From Sphingobium sp. SCG-1 (GTDB lineage: Bacteria > Pseudomonadota > Alphaproteobacteria > Sphingomonadales > Sphingomonadaceae), in the NCBI RefSeq assembly GCF_002953135.1, contig NZ_CP026372.1:1054001-1118000 (forward strand): 64,000 bases of DNA. Direction: 5' to 3'. This document shows positions 33,945 to 43,069 of the stretch, piece by piece. The position numbers and the translations under genes are program-made. Below the pieces are notes generated by a model. It saw only the letters and a program-made list of their open reading frames with translations, was not told the origin of the DNA and searched no databases. The number at the start of each line of letters is the position of its first letter. The first letter of the stretch is position 1.

Positions 33945-35177
33945 ATGGCCAGCGTGGCGAAAACAGCGCAAGACTCGCTTATGGAAGAAGAAGCGAGGAT
34001 CGGCCTGAAAGCGAGCGTCATTACGACCACGCTGTCCGGCAACACCATCGCCGTTATAGAGGATGGCCCGGACCTCCGATCCGCACTGCTCGACCTGATC
34101 GACGGCGCGCGGACCAGCCTGAAGCTCTGCTACTATATTTTCGAAAGCGATGAGAGCGGGCGTATGGTGCTGGCGCGCCTGATCCACGCCGCGCGGCGCG
34201 GCGTCAGGGTGACGCTGATGGTGGACGCTTTCGGCGGCGCAACGGCGGAAAACGGCTTCTTCGACGCGCTGGTCGCGGCGGGCGGACAGTTCGGCTGGTT
34301 CGGTGCGCGCCGCTCCACTCGCTACCTGATCCGCAATCATCAGAAGATTGCGATCGCCGACGACGCACGATTGTTGATGGGCGGGTTCAACGTGGGCGAC
34401 GCTTATTTCGGCATACCGGAGGACAATTGCTGGCGCGATATCGGCCTGTTCCTGGAGGGGCCGGAGGTCGCCGCCATGGTGCGCTGGTACAGACAACTCT
34501 GGCGCTGGACGAAGACCCGGAAACAAAGCTTCCGCGTCCTGCGCACCCTCGTCAGGCGATGGCGACGACCCCGGCCGGTGTCTGCGCCATCGGCATTTCA
34601 CTGGCTGATCGGCGGCCCGACGCGCAGGCTCTCCCCCTGGGCGCAGGTGGTGAAGCACGACCTCGACAACGGCACGCGCATCGACATGATCGAAGCCTAT
34701 TTCTCGCCCGGACGCGGCATGTTGCGGCGCATCTGGCGGCTGGCACGGCGCAAGGGCGCGCGCCTCATCCTGCCCGCCAAGTCGGACAATGGCGCGACCA
34801 TTGCCGCCGCGCGCCTGCTTTACGGCCCGCTGCTGAAACGTGGCGTGAAGATCTACGAATATCAGCCCTGCAAGCTGCACATGAAGCTCATCGTCATCGA
34901 CGACGCCGTCTATATCGGCTCGGCCAATTTCGACATGCGCAGCCTGTTCCTGAACCTCGAACTGATGCTGCGGATCGAGGACGCGTCTTTCGCCGCGCAG
35001 ATCCGCACGCTGGTCGACCGCCGCCAGCAGGAAAGCACAGCCATCACGCCCGAAGTCTACGCCGCCCGCCGCGGCCCCCTCGTGCTATTGAAGGGCTGGA
35101 TCAGCTACCTGATCGTCGGCATCGCGGACTACACCGTCACCCGCCACTTGAACTTCCGCAACCCCGACGCGGATTGA
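33945..35177 (+). CDS. Phospholipase D-family phosphatidyltransferase (cardiolipin synthase-like)
   Basis: This 410-residue protein has two HKD motifs, NHQKIAIADD (about residues 127-136) and LHMKLIVIDDAVYIGSANFD (about 308-327). The spacing is that of ClsB/ClsC-type enzymes. It has no N-terminal membrane helices, unlike ClsA, which fits ClsB-like members. It likely forms cardiolipin or a related phospholipid at the inner membrane. A repeat element follows the gene. Confidence 0.88.
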   Translation: MASVAKTAQDSLMEEEARIGLKASVITTTLSGNTIAVIEDGPDLRSALLDLIDGARTSLKLCYYIFESDESGRMVLARLIHAARRGVRVTLMVDAFGGATAENGFFDALVAAGGQFGWFGARRSTRYLIRNHQKIAIADDARLLMGGFNVGDAYFGIPEDNCWRDIGLFLEGPEVAAMVRWYRQLWRWTKTRKQSFRVLRTLVRRWRRPRPVSAPSAFHWLIGGPTRRLSPWAQVVKHDLDNGTRIDMIEAYFSPGRGMLRRIWRLARRKGARLILPAKSDNGATIAAARLLYGPLLKRGVKIYEYQPCKLHMKLIVIDDAVYIGSANFDMRSLFLNLELMLRIEDASFAAQIRTLVDRRQQESTAITPEVYAARRGPLVLLKGWISYLIVGIADYTVTRHLNFRNPDAD

Positions 35178-35194
35178 AACGGAGAGGATGCTGA

Positions 35195-35323
35195 CCTACT
35201 TCCGTTCAGCCCTTCGACAGGCTCAGGAGAGCGAAGTCGAAGCCCTCCCCTGAGCGAAGTCGAAGGGGCCTCGCTATCGCTCGGCACGACCCCTCCACTT
35301 CGCTCAGGGCGAACGGAAGTAGG
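35195..35323. repeat. Palindromic intergenic repeat element (REP-like)
   Basis: The 129-base element has outer ends CCTACTTCCGTTC (35195-35207) and GAACGGAAGTAGG (35311-35323), perfect inverses. Internal arms are CCCTTCGACAGGCTCAGG, CCTGAGCGAAGTCGAAGGG and CACTTCGCTCAGGGCG. It sits between two convergent genes. Repeats with this motif recur in many sphingomonad genomes, in my recollection. It could fold as a large cruciform and act as a transcript end. Confidence 0.85.
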
Positions 35324-35329
35324 GAACGC

Positions 35330-38300
35330 CTACTCCGCCGCCACCGCCGTCTCCGCATCGCTCAGCGGGTGCTCCAGCCGCTTGAGCATTTCCTTCGGGC
35401 ACACCTGCCAGAAATGCCCGCGCCAGCGATCCCAATCGTCCAGCACCGTATGCGCCCAGCGGCTATCTGTGCGCACCGCATGTTCGGCGATCAGTACCTT
35501 AAGCACCGCTTCCCAATGCGCGCTGTCCAGCCGCTGCCACACGATGCTCTCGGGATTGGCCCGGGCGGCAAAGCTCGCATCCTCGTCCAGTATGAACGCC
35601 ATGCCGCCGGTCATGCCCGCGCCGAAGTTCGCGCCGGTCCGACCCAGTATGACTGCCGTACCGCCCGTCATATATTCGCAGCCATTCGCGCCGCAGCCTT
35701 CGACCACGACCTGCGCGCCGGAGTTACGCACCGCGAACCGCTCGCCCGCCTGACCCGCCGCGAACAGCTTGCCCGCCGTTGCGCCGTACAGCACCGTGTT
35801 GCCGATGATCGTATTGTCCTTCGTCACCAGCGGCGAACTCACCATCGGGCGCACCGCGATGATGCCACCCGACAACCCCTTGCCGACATAGTCGTTGGCG
35901 TCGCCGAACACTTCGAGCGTAATGCCCTTGCACAGGAACGCCCCCAGCGACTGCCCCGCCGATCCGCGCAACCGCACCGTCAGATGCCCGTCGTTCAGCG
36001 CGGTCATCCCGTACTTGCTGGTGATCTCGGACGACAACCGCGTGCCCACCGCACGATGCGTATTCCGCACCGTGTAGGTCAGCTGCATCTTCTCGCCGCG
36101 CTCGAATACGGCCTTGGCGTCCTTGAGCATCTGCGCGTCGAGGCTATCCGGCACATCGTTGCGGAACGTCGCAAGGCTGAAGCGCCGCTCGGCATCGGTC
36201 GCATCGACCTTGGCGAGGATCGGGTTGAGATCCAGATCGTCGAGATGCTCGGCACCCCGGCTCACCTGCTTCAGCAACTCCGTCCGCCCGACGACTTCGT
36301 CGAGGCTCCGGAAGCCCAGCCGCGCCAATATCTCGCGCACTTCCTCGGCGATGAAGGTCATCAGGTTGATGACCTTCTCCGGCGTCCCCGTGAACTTGTC
36401 GCGCAACCGCTGGTCCTGCACGCACACGCCTACGGGGCAGGTGTTGCTATGGCACTGCCGCACCATGATGCACCCCATCGCGACGAGGCTCAGCGTGCCG
36501 ATGCCGAACTCTTCGGCACCCAGTATCGCCGCGATCACGATGTCGCGCCCGGTCTTCAGGCCACCGTCTGTCCGCAACCGCACCTTGTGGCGCAGGCCAT
36601 TCAGCGTCAGCACCTGATTGGCTTCCGACAGCCCCATTTCCCAAGGCGTTCCGGCATATTTGATGCTGGTCTGCGGCGATGCGCCGGTGCCGCCGACATG
36701 GCCCGCGATCAGGATCACGTCCGCATGCGCCTTCGCCACGCCCGCCGCGACCGTGCCGATCCCGGCCTGGCTCACCAGCTTCACGCACACCCGCGCGCGC
36801 GGATTGATCTGCTTCAAATCGTAGATAAGCTGCGCCAGATCCTCGATCGAATAGATGTCGTGATGCGGCGGCGGCGAAATCAGCGTCACGCCGGGCGTCG
36901 AATGCCGCAGCTTGGCAATGAACTCGGTGACCTTGAAACCCGGAAGCTGTCCGCCTTCGCCGGGCTTCGCACCCTGCGCGACCTTGATCTCCAGCTCTTC
37001 GGCCGCACCCAGATATTCTGCATGCACGCCAAAGCGCCCCGACGCGATCTGCTTGATGACGGAATTGGCATTGTCGCCATTCGCATAGGGCTTGAAGCGG
37101 TTCGCGTCCTCGCCGCCTTCGCCGCTCACCGCTTTCGCACCGATCCGGTTCATCGCAATCGCCAGCGTCTCATGCGCTTCGGGCGACAGCGCGCCCAGCG
37201 ACATGCCCGGCGTCACGAAGCGCTTGCGGATCTCCGTGGTCGCCTCAACCTCGTCGATCGGTACGGCTTCGCGGGCGAAATTGAACTCCAGCAAGTCGCG
37301 CAGATACACCGGCGGCAAGTCCTTCACGCCGCGCGAGAATTGCAGGTAGCTGGAGTAGCTGTCGGTCGCGACCGCGGTCTGCAACAGGTGCATCAACTGC
37401 GCAGAATAGGCGTGGCTCTCCCCGCCATTGCGCTGACGATAGAAGCCGCCGATCGGCAGTTTCACGACTGCGCTGTCATACGCCGCCTCATGCCGCAGGA
37501 TCGCGGAATAGTGCAGCGACGCATAGCCCTCGCCGGAAATTTTGGACGGCATGCCGGGGAACAGATCGTTCACCAGCGCGCGCGACAAGCCCACCGCTTC
37601 GAAGTTATAGCCGCCGCGATAGGAGCTGATGACCGCAATGCCCATCTTGGACATGATCTTCAGCAAGCCTTCGCAGATCGCCGTCTGATACCGCTCGATC
37701 GCTTCATTGAGCGTGATGCCATCAAACAACCCGCGCGCATGCCGGTCGGCAATACCCGCTTCGGCCAGATAGGCATTCACCGTCGTCGCGCCGACACCGA
37801 TCAGCACCGCGAAATAATGCGTGTCGAGGCATTCGGCCGACCGCACATTGATCGACGCATAGGACCGCAGCCCCTTGCGCACCAGATGCGTGTGCACCGC
37901 CGCCGCCGCCAGCACCATCGCGATGCCGACGCGCTCCGCGTCGATCTTCTCGTCGGTCAGGAACAGTTCGGTCCGCCCCTCACGCACGGCCTGCTCCGCT
38001 TCCTCGCGAATGCGTTCGATTGCCGCGCGTAATTGCTCCTGGCCACCTTCCGCCGGGAAGGTGCAGTCGATCTCCGCAACCGCCGCGCCGAAGTGCCCCT
38101 TCAACTGCGTCCATGACGCGCAGGTCAGCACCGGCGAATCCAGCACCAGCACACGGCCCTGCTGCTTGTCTTCTTCAAGAATGTTCGACAGGTTGGAGAA
38201 GCGCGTCTTCAGGCTCATCACATGCCGCTCGCGCAGCGGATCGATCGGTGGATTGGTGACCTGACTGAAGTTCTGCCGGAAGAAATGGCTGACGGTGCGC

Positions 38301-39850
38301 GGAATGCCGGAAATCACGGCGAGCGGCGTGTCGTCGCCCATCGATCCGATGGCTTCCTTCGCGTCCTCGACCATCGGCGCCAGGATCAGTTCCAGATCCT
38401 CCAGCGTCATGTTCGCCGCGACCTGCCGCCGCGTCAGCTCCGCTTTGTCCCATGCGCACAGCGAATCGGGGGCAGGGGCGGGCAAGTCCTTCGCGAACAG
38501 GAAGTCCTTGACGTAATCGGCATAGGGCCGCTCCGCCGCGATACGGTCCTTGATCTGCCGGTCGAAATACAATTCGCCCTCGGCCAGATCGATCGCAAGC
38601 ATCTCGCCCGGACCCATGCGGCCCTTGCTGACGACCGTGGTTTCGGGAACCACGACCATGCCGGTTTCCGATCCGACGATCAGCAGATTGTCCGACGTCA
38701 GCGTGTAGCGCAACGGACGTAGCGCATTACGGTCGACGCCCGCCACGACCCAGCGGCCATCGGTCATCGCCAGCGCAGCGGGACCGTCCCACGGCTCCAT
38801 GACCGACGCCAGATAGTTGTACATATGCAGATGCGATTCGGGCGTATCCGCCGACTGCCACGCTTCGGGCACCAGCATGATCTTCGCGGTCGGCGCGTCG
38901 CGGCCGGCGCGGCAGATCGCCTCGAACACGGCGTCCAGCGCCGCCGTGTCGGACGCGCCCGCCGGGATCACCGGCTTGATGTCCTCGGACTGCTCGCCGA
39001 AGGCCAGCGACGCCATCTTGATCTCGTGGCTCTTCATCCAGTTCTTGTTGCCGCGGATCGTGTTGATCTCGCCATTGTGCGCCAAGGTACGGAACGGCTG
39101 CGCCAGCCACCACTGCGGAAAGGTGTTGGTCGAATAACGCTGATGGAAGATCGCGACGCGGCTCTCGAATCGCTCGTCCTGCAAGTCGGGATAGAAGACC
39201 GACAGCGATTCCGCGAGGAACAGCCCCTTGTAGATGATCGACCGGCACGAGAGCGAACAGACATAGAAATCGTTAATCTGCGCCGCGACGACCTTCTTCT
39301 CGATCCGGCGGCGGATCAGGTAAAGATCCTTCTCGAATTCCCCAACATCGCGTTCCTCGGGCATCGGCCCGGCGATCATGATCTGCTCGATCTCGGGCCG
39401 CGTCCGCTGCGCCTTCTCGCCGATTACGGAGACGTCGACCGGCACCTGCCGCCAGCCATAAATCTTGTACCCCGCGTCGATGATCTCGCTCTCGACAATG
39501 GTGCGGCACGTCTCCTGCGCCGACAGATCGGTCCGCGGCAGGAACACCATGCCGACAGCCAAGCGGTTCGGCAGTGGCTTATGCCCGCTATCCGCAATCG
39601 CATCGTCGAAGAACCGCACCGGCAAATCGACATGAATCCCCGCGCCATCGCCGGTCTTCCCATCGGCATCCACGGCCCCACGGTGCCACACGGCCTTCAA
39701 CGCATCGATCGCCGAGGCGACCACGCGCCGGCTTGGCTTGCCATCCGTCGCCGCAACAAGGCCTACACCACAGGCATCGCCTTCGAACTCGGGACGATAC
39801 ATGCCCTCCTGCGCGATGCGAAGACGTTCGGATTCCATATGGTCCATCAT
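35330..39850 (-). CDS. gltB: Glutamate synthase (NADPH) large subunit
   Basis: The 1506-residue enzyme has an N-terminal Ntn amidotransferase domain with nucleophile Cys27 (EGDACGVG, exposed by cleavage). A central domain, the FMN-binding synthase domain (GEGGEDANRFKPYANGDNANSVIKQ, GTGASP) and the 3Fe-4S cysteines in CIMVRQCHSNTCPVGVC follow, then the C-terminal GXGXG beta-helix region. It transfers the glutamine amide to 2-oxoglutarate. The start overlaps the upstream DUF2059-type gene by four bases, so it is translated as part of a gltD operon. Confidence 0.97.
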   Translation of the reverse strand: MMDHMESERLRIAQEGMYRPEFEGDACGVGLVAATDGKPSRRVVASAIDALKAVWHRGAVDADGKTGDGAGIHVDLPVRFFDDAIADSGHKPLPNRLAVGMVFLPRTDLSAQETCRTIVESEIIDAGYKIYGWRQVPVDVSVIGEKAQRTRPEIEQIMIAGPMPEERDVGEFEKDLYLIRRRIEKKVVAAQINDFYVCSLSCRSIIYKGLFLAESLSVFYPDLQDERFESRVAIFHQRYSTNTFPQWWLAQPFRTLAHNGEINTIRGNKNWMKSHEIKMASLAFGEQSEDIKPVIPAGASDTAALDAVFEAICRAGRDAPTAKIMLVPEAWQSADTPESHLHMYNYLASVMEPWDGPAALAMTDGRWVVAGVDRNALRPLRYTLTSDNLLIVGSETGMVVVPETTVVSKGRMGPGEMLAIDLAEGELYFDRQIKDRIAAERPYADYVKDFLFAKDLPAPAPDSLCAWDKAELTRRQVAANMTLEDLELILAPMVEDAKEAIGSMGDDTPLAVISGIPRTVSHFFRQNFSQVTNPPIDPLRERHVMSLKTRFSNLSNILEEDKQQGRVLVLDSPVLTCASWTQLKGHFGAAVAEIDCTFPAEGGQEQLRAAIERIREEAEQAVREGRTELFLTDEKIDAERVGIAMVLAAAAVHTHLVRKGLRSYASINVRSAECLDTHYFAVLIGVGATTVNAYLAEAGIADRHARGLFDGITLNEAIERYQTAICEGLLKIMSKMGIAVISSYRGGYNFEAVGLSRALVNDLFPGMPSKISGEGYASLHYSAILRHEAAYDSAVVKLPIGGFYRQRNGGESHAYSAQLMHLLQTAVATDSYSSYLQFSRGVKDLPPVYLRDLLEFNFAREAVPIDEVEATTEIRKRFVTPGMSLGALSPEAHETLAIAMNRIGAKAVSGEGGEDANRFKPYANGDNANSVIKQIASGRFGVHAEYLGAAEELEIKVAQGAKPGEGGQLPGFKVTEFIAKLRHSTPGVTLISPPPHHDIYSIEDLAQLIYDLKQINPRARVCVKLVSQAGIGTVAAGVAKAHADVILIAGHVGGTGASPQTSIKYAGTPWEMGLSEANQVLTLNGLRHKVRLRTDGGLKTGRDIVIAAILGAEEFGIGTLSLVAMGCIMVRQCHSNTCPVGVCVQDQRLRDKFTGTPEKVINLMTFIAEEVREILARLGFRSLDEVVGRTELLKQVSRGAEHLDDLDLNPILAKVDATDAERRFSLATFRNDVPDSLDAQMLKDAKAVFERGEKMQLTYTVRNTHRAVGTRLSSEITSKYGMTALNDGHLTVRLRGSAGQSLGAFLCKGITLEVFGDANDYVGKGLSGGIIAVRPMVSSPLVTKDNTIIGNTVLYGATAGKLFAAGQAGERFAVRNSGAQVVVEGCGANGCEYMTGGTAVILGRTGANFGAGMTGGMAFILDEDASFAARANPESIVWQRLDSAHWEAVLKVLIAEHAVRTDSRWAHTVLDDWDRWRGHFWQVCPKEMLKRLEHPLSDAETAVAAE

Positions 39851-40599
39851 TGTGCGACCTTCTTTGCGTCTGCGCCGATGAGCGCCTCAAGGCGCTTGCG
39901 TTCGGCTGGGGTTAGATCGTTGTAGGTGCGCGGCTTGGGCAGCGCTTCCATTTGGGCCATCGATTTCTTCATAATCTCTGGCATCGCCTGCATCATGGCG
40001 GGGATCATGGTCTGGACCTTGCCGATATAATGCGGGTCGGTGGCCAGCTCCATGAAGCCGCTGCCGAACTTGGCCCCGGCTGGCGTTTTCATGAACGCGT
40101 TGATCTGATCCAGTTCCGCCGCGTCGTAACGGCTGGCGAACGCCTCGGCCATGCCTTCGCGCATGTCCGGTTCGAAACGGCCCATAAACTGCCCGATGGC
40201 AGGCATCATGCTGTTCGTCATGATATCCATGCGCTTGCGAAAGTTGGGGTCCATGATCGCCATGATCTCATTGATCGTGGCGGGATTCAGCTTGTCGGCT
40301 TCCACCGCATCCATTCCGCCGGCCTTGAGCAATTCGCGAACGGGCATTTCGGTAATGCTGTCCATCATCGGGCCCATGATCTTCTGCATCATCGGCCCCA
40401 TCATCCTTTCCATCGTTCCATCGGGCAGGATGATCGCGGCAACCGGACGCGCCTTCGCCAGCAACGCTGGGTTGACCGGCGCAAGCCCGCCACTGACGGA
40501 CGCCGCAGGCGCAACCTGCGCCCCGAGCGGCGCAACCTGCGCCCCGAGCGGCGCAGACAGCAGCAATAGCGGAAGCGCGAGAGCCAGACGCCGCATCAT
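39847..40599 (-). CDS. DUF2059-like periplasmic protein inside the glt operon
   Basis: This 250-residue protein has a signal peptide followed by a duplicated APLGAQV segment encoded by a 21-bp tandem repeat. A methionine-rich helical body comes next, with MERMMGPMMQKIMGPMMD, then a DUF2059-type core AFASRYDAAELDQINAFMKTPAGAKFGSGF and a basic C terminus. DUF2059 has no proven function. It is translationally coupled to gltD upstream and to gltB downstream (ATGA at each end). Confidence 0.85.
   Translation of the reverse strand: MMRRLALALPLLLLSAPLGAQVAPLGAQVAPAASVSGGLAPVNPALLAKARPVAAIILPDGTMERMMGPMMQKIMGPMMDSITEMPVRELLKAGGMDAVEADKLNPATINEIMAIMDPNFRKRMDIMTNSMMPAIGQFMGRFEPDMREGMAEAFASRYDAAELDQINAFMKTPAGAKFGSGFMELATDPHYIGKVQTMIPAMMQAMPEIMKKSMAQMEALPKPRTYNDLTPAERKRLEALIGADAKKVAQ
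40508..40555 (-). repeat. 21-bp tandem repeat in the signal-peptide region
   Basis: Two full identical copies plus a few bases of a third lie in the coding sequence of the DUF2059-like gene, giving APLGAQV twice. Copy number can change by slippage without breaking the frame. Confidence 0.85.
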
Positions 40600-42059
40600 G
40601 CCGCGACCCGCCCGCTGACTTCGGCACTCGCCTTCGCGCGCGCCTTGGCCTTCAGATATTTGTGCATATGGTCGGTAACATCGCGTCCATCGCGGATCGC
40701 CCACACCACCAGCGATGCGCCGCGCACGATATCACCCGCCGCGAACACGCCGTCCATCGATGTCATCATAGACTTGTGATCGACCCGCAGCGTACCCCAG
40801 CGCGTCACCGACAACTCGTCCGCCCCAAACATCTTGGGCAGGTCTTCGGGATCGAAGCCCAAAGCCTTGATGACCAGATCCGCCTCGATGCTGTATTCGC
40901 TGCCCGGATCAGGCTCCGGCGCACGGCGGCCCGACGCATCGGGCTGGCCCAGCCGCATGCCCGTCACCTTGACGCCGCTCACATGCTCGGTCCCCTCGAA
41001 TGCGATGGGCGCGGAGAGCCAGACGAACTCGACGCCTTCTTCCTCGGCATTGGCGACTTCGCGCTGCGATCCCGGCATATTCTCCCGGTCGCGGCGATAC
41101 AGGCACTTCACCGACTTCGCGCCCTGGCGAATGGCCGTCCGCACGCAGTCCATCGCCGTGTCGCCGCCGCCGATCACCACCACATGCTTGCCCGCCGCGT
41201 GCAGCGTGCCATCTTCATGCTCGGGAACGGCATCGCCAAAGCTCGCGCGATTGGATGCCGTGAGGAAATCGAGCGCCTTCACGACACCCTGCGCGCCGAT
41301 CCCCGGCGCACGAATGTCGCGCGCTTTATATACGCCGGTCGCGATCAGGATCGCGTCATGACGCTCGCGCAGTTCGTCCATGGTCGCATCACGACCGACT
41401 TCGAAGCCTTCGTGGAAGATGATCCCGCCATCCTTCAGCCGGTTGACGCGACGCATCACCACGTCCTTCTCCAGCTTGAAGCCTGGAATCCCGTATGTCA
41501 GCAATCCGCCCGCGCGATCATGACGGTCATAGACATGCACCTCATACCCCGCAGCGCGCAGATATTCCGCCGTCGTCAGCCCCGCCGGTCCCGCGCCGAT
41601 CACGCCCACCGACTGCCCGCGGGGCTTGCCTGGGACCAGCGGCTCAACCCAGCCTTCCTTCCACGCGGTATCCGTGATGAACTTTTCGACGCTCCCGATC
41701 GTGACTGCGCCATGGCCGGAAAACTCGATCACGCAATTGCCTTCGCACAGACGATCCTGCGGACAGATGCGCCCGCAAATCTCCGGCATCGTCGACGTCG
41801 CGTTCGACAATTCATAGGCTTCGCGCAGCCGCCCCTCCGCCGTCAGCCGCAGCCAGTCGGGGATGTGGTTGTGCAAGGGGCAATGCGTCGAGCAATAGGG
41901 CACGCCGCACTGCGAACAGCGCGAAGCCTGCTCCTCCGCGTCCGGCACCGGAAAGCTGGTGCTGATTTCGTTGAAATCCGTCGCACGCGTATCCGCCGCG
42001 CGCTTGTCGGGGTATTGCTGCCCCTTGATGACGAACTTCAGCATGGGCGTTTCAGCCAT
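40596..42059 (-). CDS. gltD: Glutamate synthase small subunit
   Basis: This 487-residue flavoprotein has an N-terminal 4Fe-4S domain (CSQCGVPYCSTHCPLHNHIPDW, CGRICPQDRLCEGNC). The FAD motif VGVIGAGPAGLTTAEYL and NADPH motif VVIGGGDTAMDCVRTA follow, with C-terminal VFAAGDIVRGASLVVWAIRDGR. It supplies electrons to GltB. It is the first gene of gltD-DUF2059-gltB. Its stop overlaps the next start. Confidence 0.96.
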   Translation of the reverse strand: MAETPMLKFVIKGQQYPDKRAADTRATDFNEISTSFPVPDAEEQASRCSQCGVPYCSTHCPLHNHIPDWLRLTAEGRLREAYELSNATSTMPEICGRICPQDRLCEGNCVIEFSGHGAVTIGSVEKFITDTAWKEGWVEPLVPGKPRGQSVGVIGAGPAGLTTAEYLRAAGYEVHVYDRHDRAGGLLTYGIPGFKLEKDVVMRRVNRLKDGGIIFHEGFEVGRDATMDELRERHDAILIATGVYKARDIRAPGIGAQGVVKALDFLTASNRASFGDAVPEHEDGTLHAAGKHVVVIGGGDTAMDCVRTAIRQGAKSVKCLYRRDRENMPGSQREVANAEEEGVEFVWLSAPIAFEGTEHVSGVKVTGMRLGQPDASGRRAPEPDPGSEYSIEADLVIKALGFDPEDLPKMFGADELSVTRWGTLRVDHKSMMTSMDGVFAAGDIVRGASLVVWAIRDGRDVTDHMHKYLKAKARAKASAEVSGRVAA

Positions 42060-42231
42060 AATTTGTGCTCCACCACCACCATCGGCGACGGAGACGCAAT
42101 ATAATGGCCAAAGCCTGAAGTCACGGGCTTTTTGGCATTTAGGTCAGTTTATGTTACCTATTATGGCGTCTTTCCGGGCGGAGGCCGACAATCCCCGCAA
42201 TAATATTTCAACCTAAGTGGCCGATGTGGAC

Positions 42232-43041
42232 CTATCGTAGGAAAAGCCAGATCAAAGCGGCACTCCCTGCCACGATTCGATACCAGGCAAAAGGCGTGAA
42301 ACCGTGGCGCGATACGATCCCCACGAACCACTTGATGACCAGCACGGCCACGATGAAGGCGACCACGAAGCCGATGGCGATATCGGTCCAGTTGATCCCG
42401 CCCGACATTACGAGCGCGCGCTTGTCGGCCAGTTCCAGAACTGTCGCCCCCAGCATCGTCGGAATCGCCAGGAAGAAACTGAACTCCGCCGCTGTCCTGC
42501 GCTCCACCCCTAGCGACAATGCGCCCATGATCGTCGCGCCGGACCGGCTGACGCCGGGGATCATCGATATGCACTGGATGAAGCCGATCCCAATGACGCG
42601 GACTAGCGGTATCTCGGCGATCCCCACGATATTGGCGGATCGTATCAGGCGTTCGATTATCAGGATCGCGACGCCTCCGACGATCAGGGCCACCGCGACC
42701 GTCTTCGGCGATCCCAGCAATGCTTCGATCTGATGGTGAAGCAGCAGCCCGATCACGGCCGCGGGAATGAACGCCACCACAAGGTTGCGCAGGAAGCGCC
42801 AGGATACGGGGTTCCCCTGGATCAGCCCCACCGCCACGGCCCAGAATGTGCGCCAGTACAGCACCACGACCGCCAATATCGCGCCCAGCTGAATGACCAC
42901 ATTGAACATGGCCCATTGCTGCGCATCATATCCCATCAACTCGCTGGCAAGGATGAGATGCCCCGTCGAGGACACGGGCAGGAACTCGGTCAGTCCCTCG
43001 ACAATGCCGAGAAGGACGACCGTCAGAAGGTCGGTGGCCAC
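42232..43041 (-). CDS. uppP: Undecaprenyl-diphosphatase
   Basis: This 269-residue protein with about eight helices is of the UppP/BacA family. It has the active-site motif EGLTEFLPVSSTGHLIL at residues 14-30 and the second motif PGVSRSGATIMGALSLG. It dephosphorylates undecaprenyl diphosphate for peptidoglycan synthesis at the inner membrane. It is full length and is the usual source of intrinsic bacitracin tolerance. Confidence 0.95.
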   Translation of the reverse strand: MATDLLTVVLLGIVEGLTEFLPVSSTGHLILASELMGYDAQQWAMFNVVIQLGAILAVVVLYWRTFWAVAVGLIQGNPVSWRFLRNLVVAFIPAAVIGLLLHHQIEALLGSPKTVAVALIVGGVAILIIERLIRSANIVGIAEIPLVRVIGIGFIQCISMIPGVSRSGATIMGALSLGVERRTAAEFSFFLAIPTMLGATVLELADKRALVMSGGINWTDIAIGFVVAFIVAVLVIKWFVGIVSRHGFTPFAWYRIVAGSAALIWLFLR

Positions 43042-43069
43042 AGTTCAGCTTGTCCCTTTTCGCAGATGT

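Noticed and set aside
35369..38032. 887-codon plus-strand frame
   Set aside because: It is antisense to gltB, full of arginine/histidine-rich low-complexity sequence, and has no start signal.
40508..40555. Possible CRISPR-like repeat
   Set aside because: There are only two 21-bp tandem copies without spacers, inside a coding sequence. No CRISPR array or cas gene is seen anywhere in the window.
40662..42104. 480-codon plus-strand frame
   Set aside because: It is antisense to gltD with no recognisable domain.
42100..42160. Hairpin AAAGCC...GGGCTTT upstream of gltD considered as a riboswitch or terminator
   Set aside because: The stem is short and the T-run is on the strand where no gene ends. 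No riboswitch consensus is visible.
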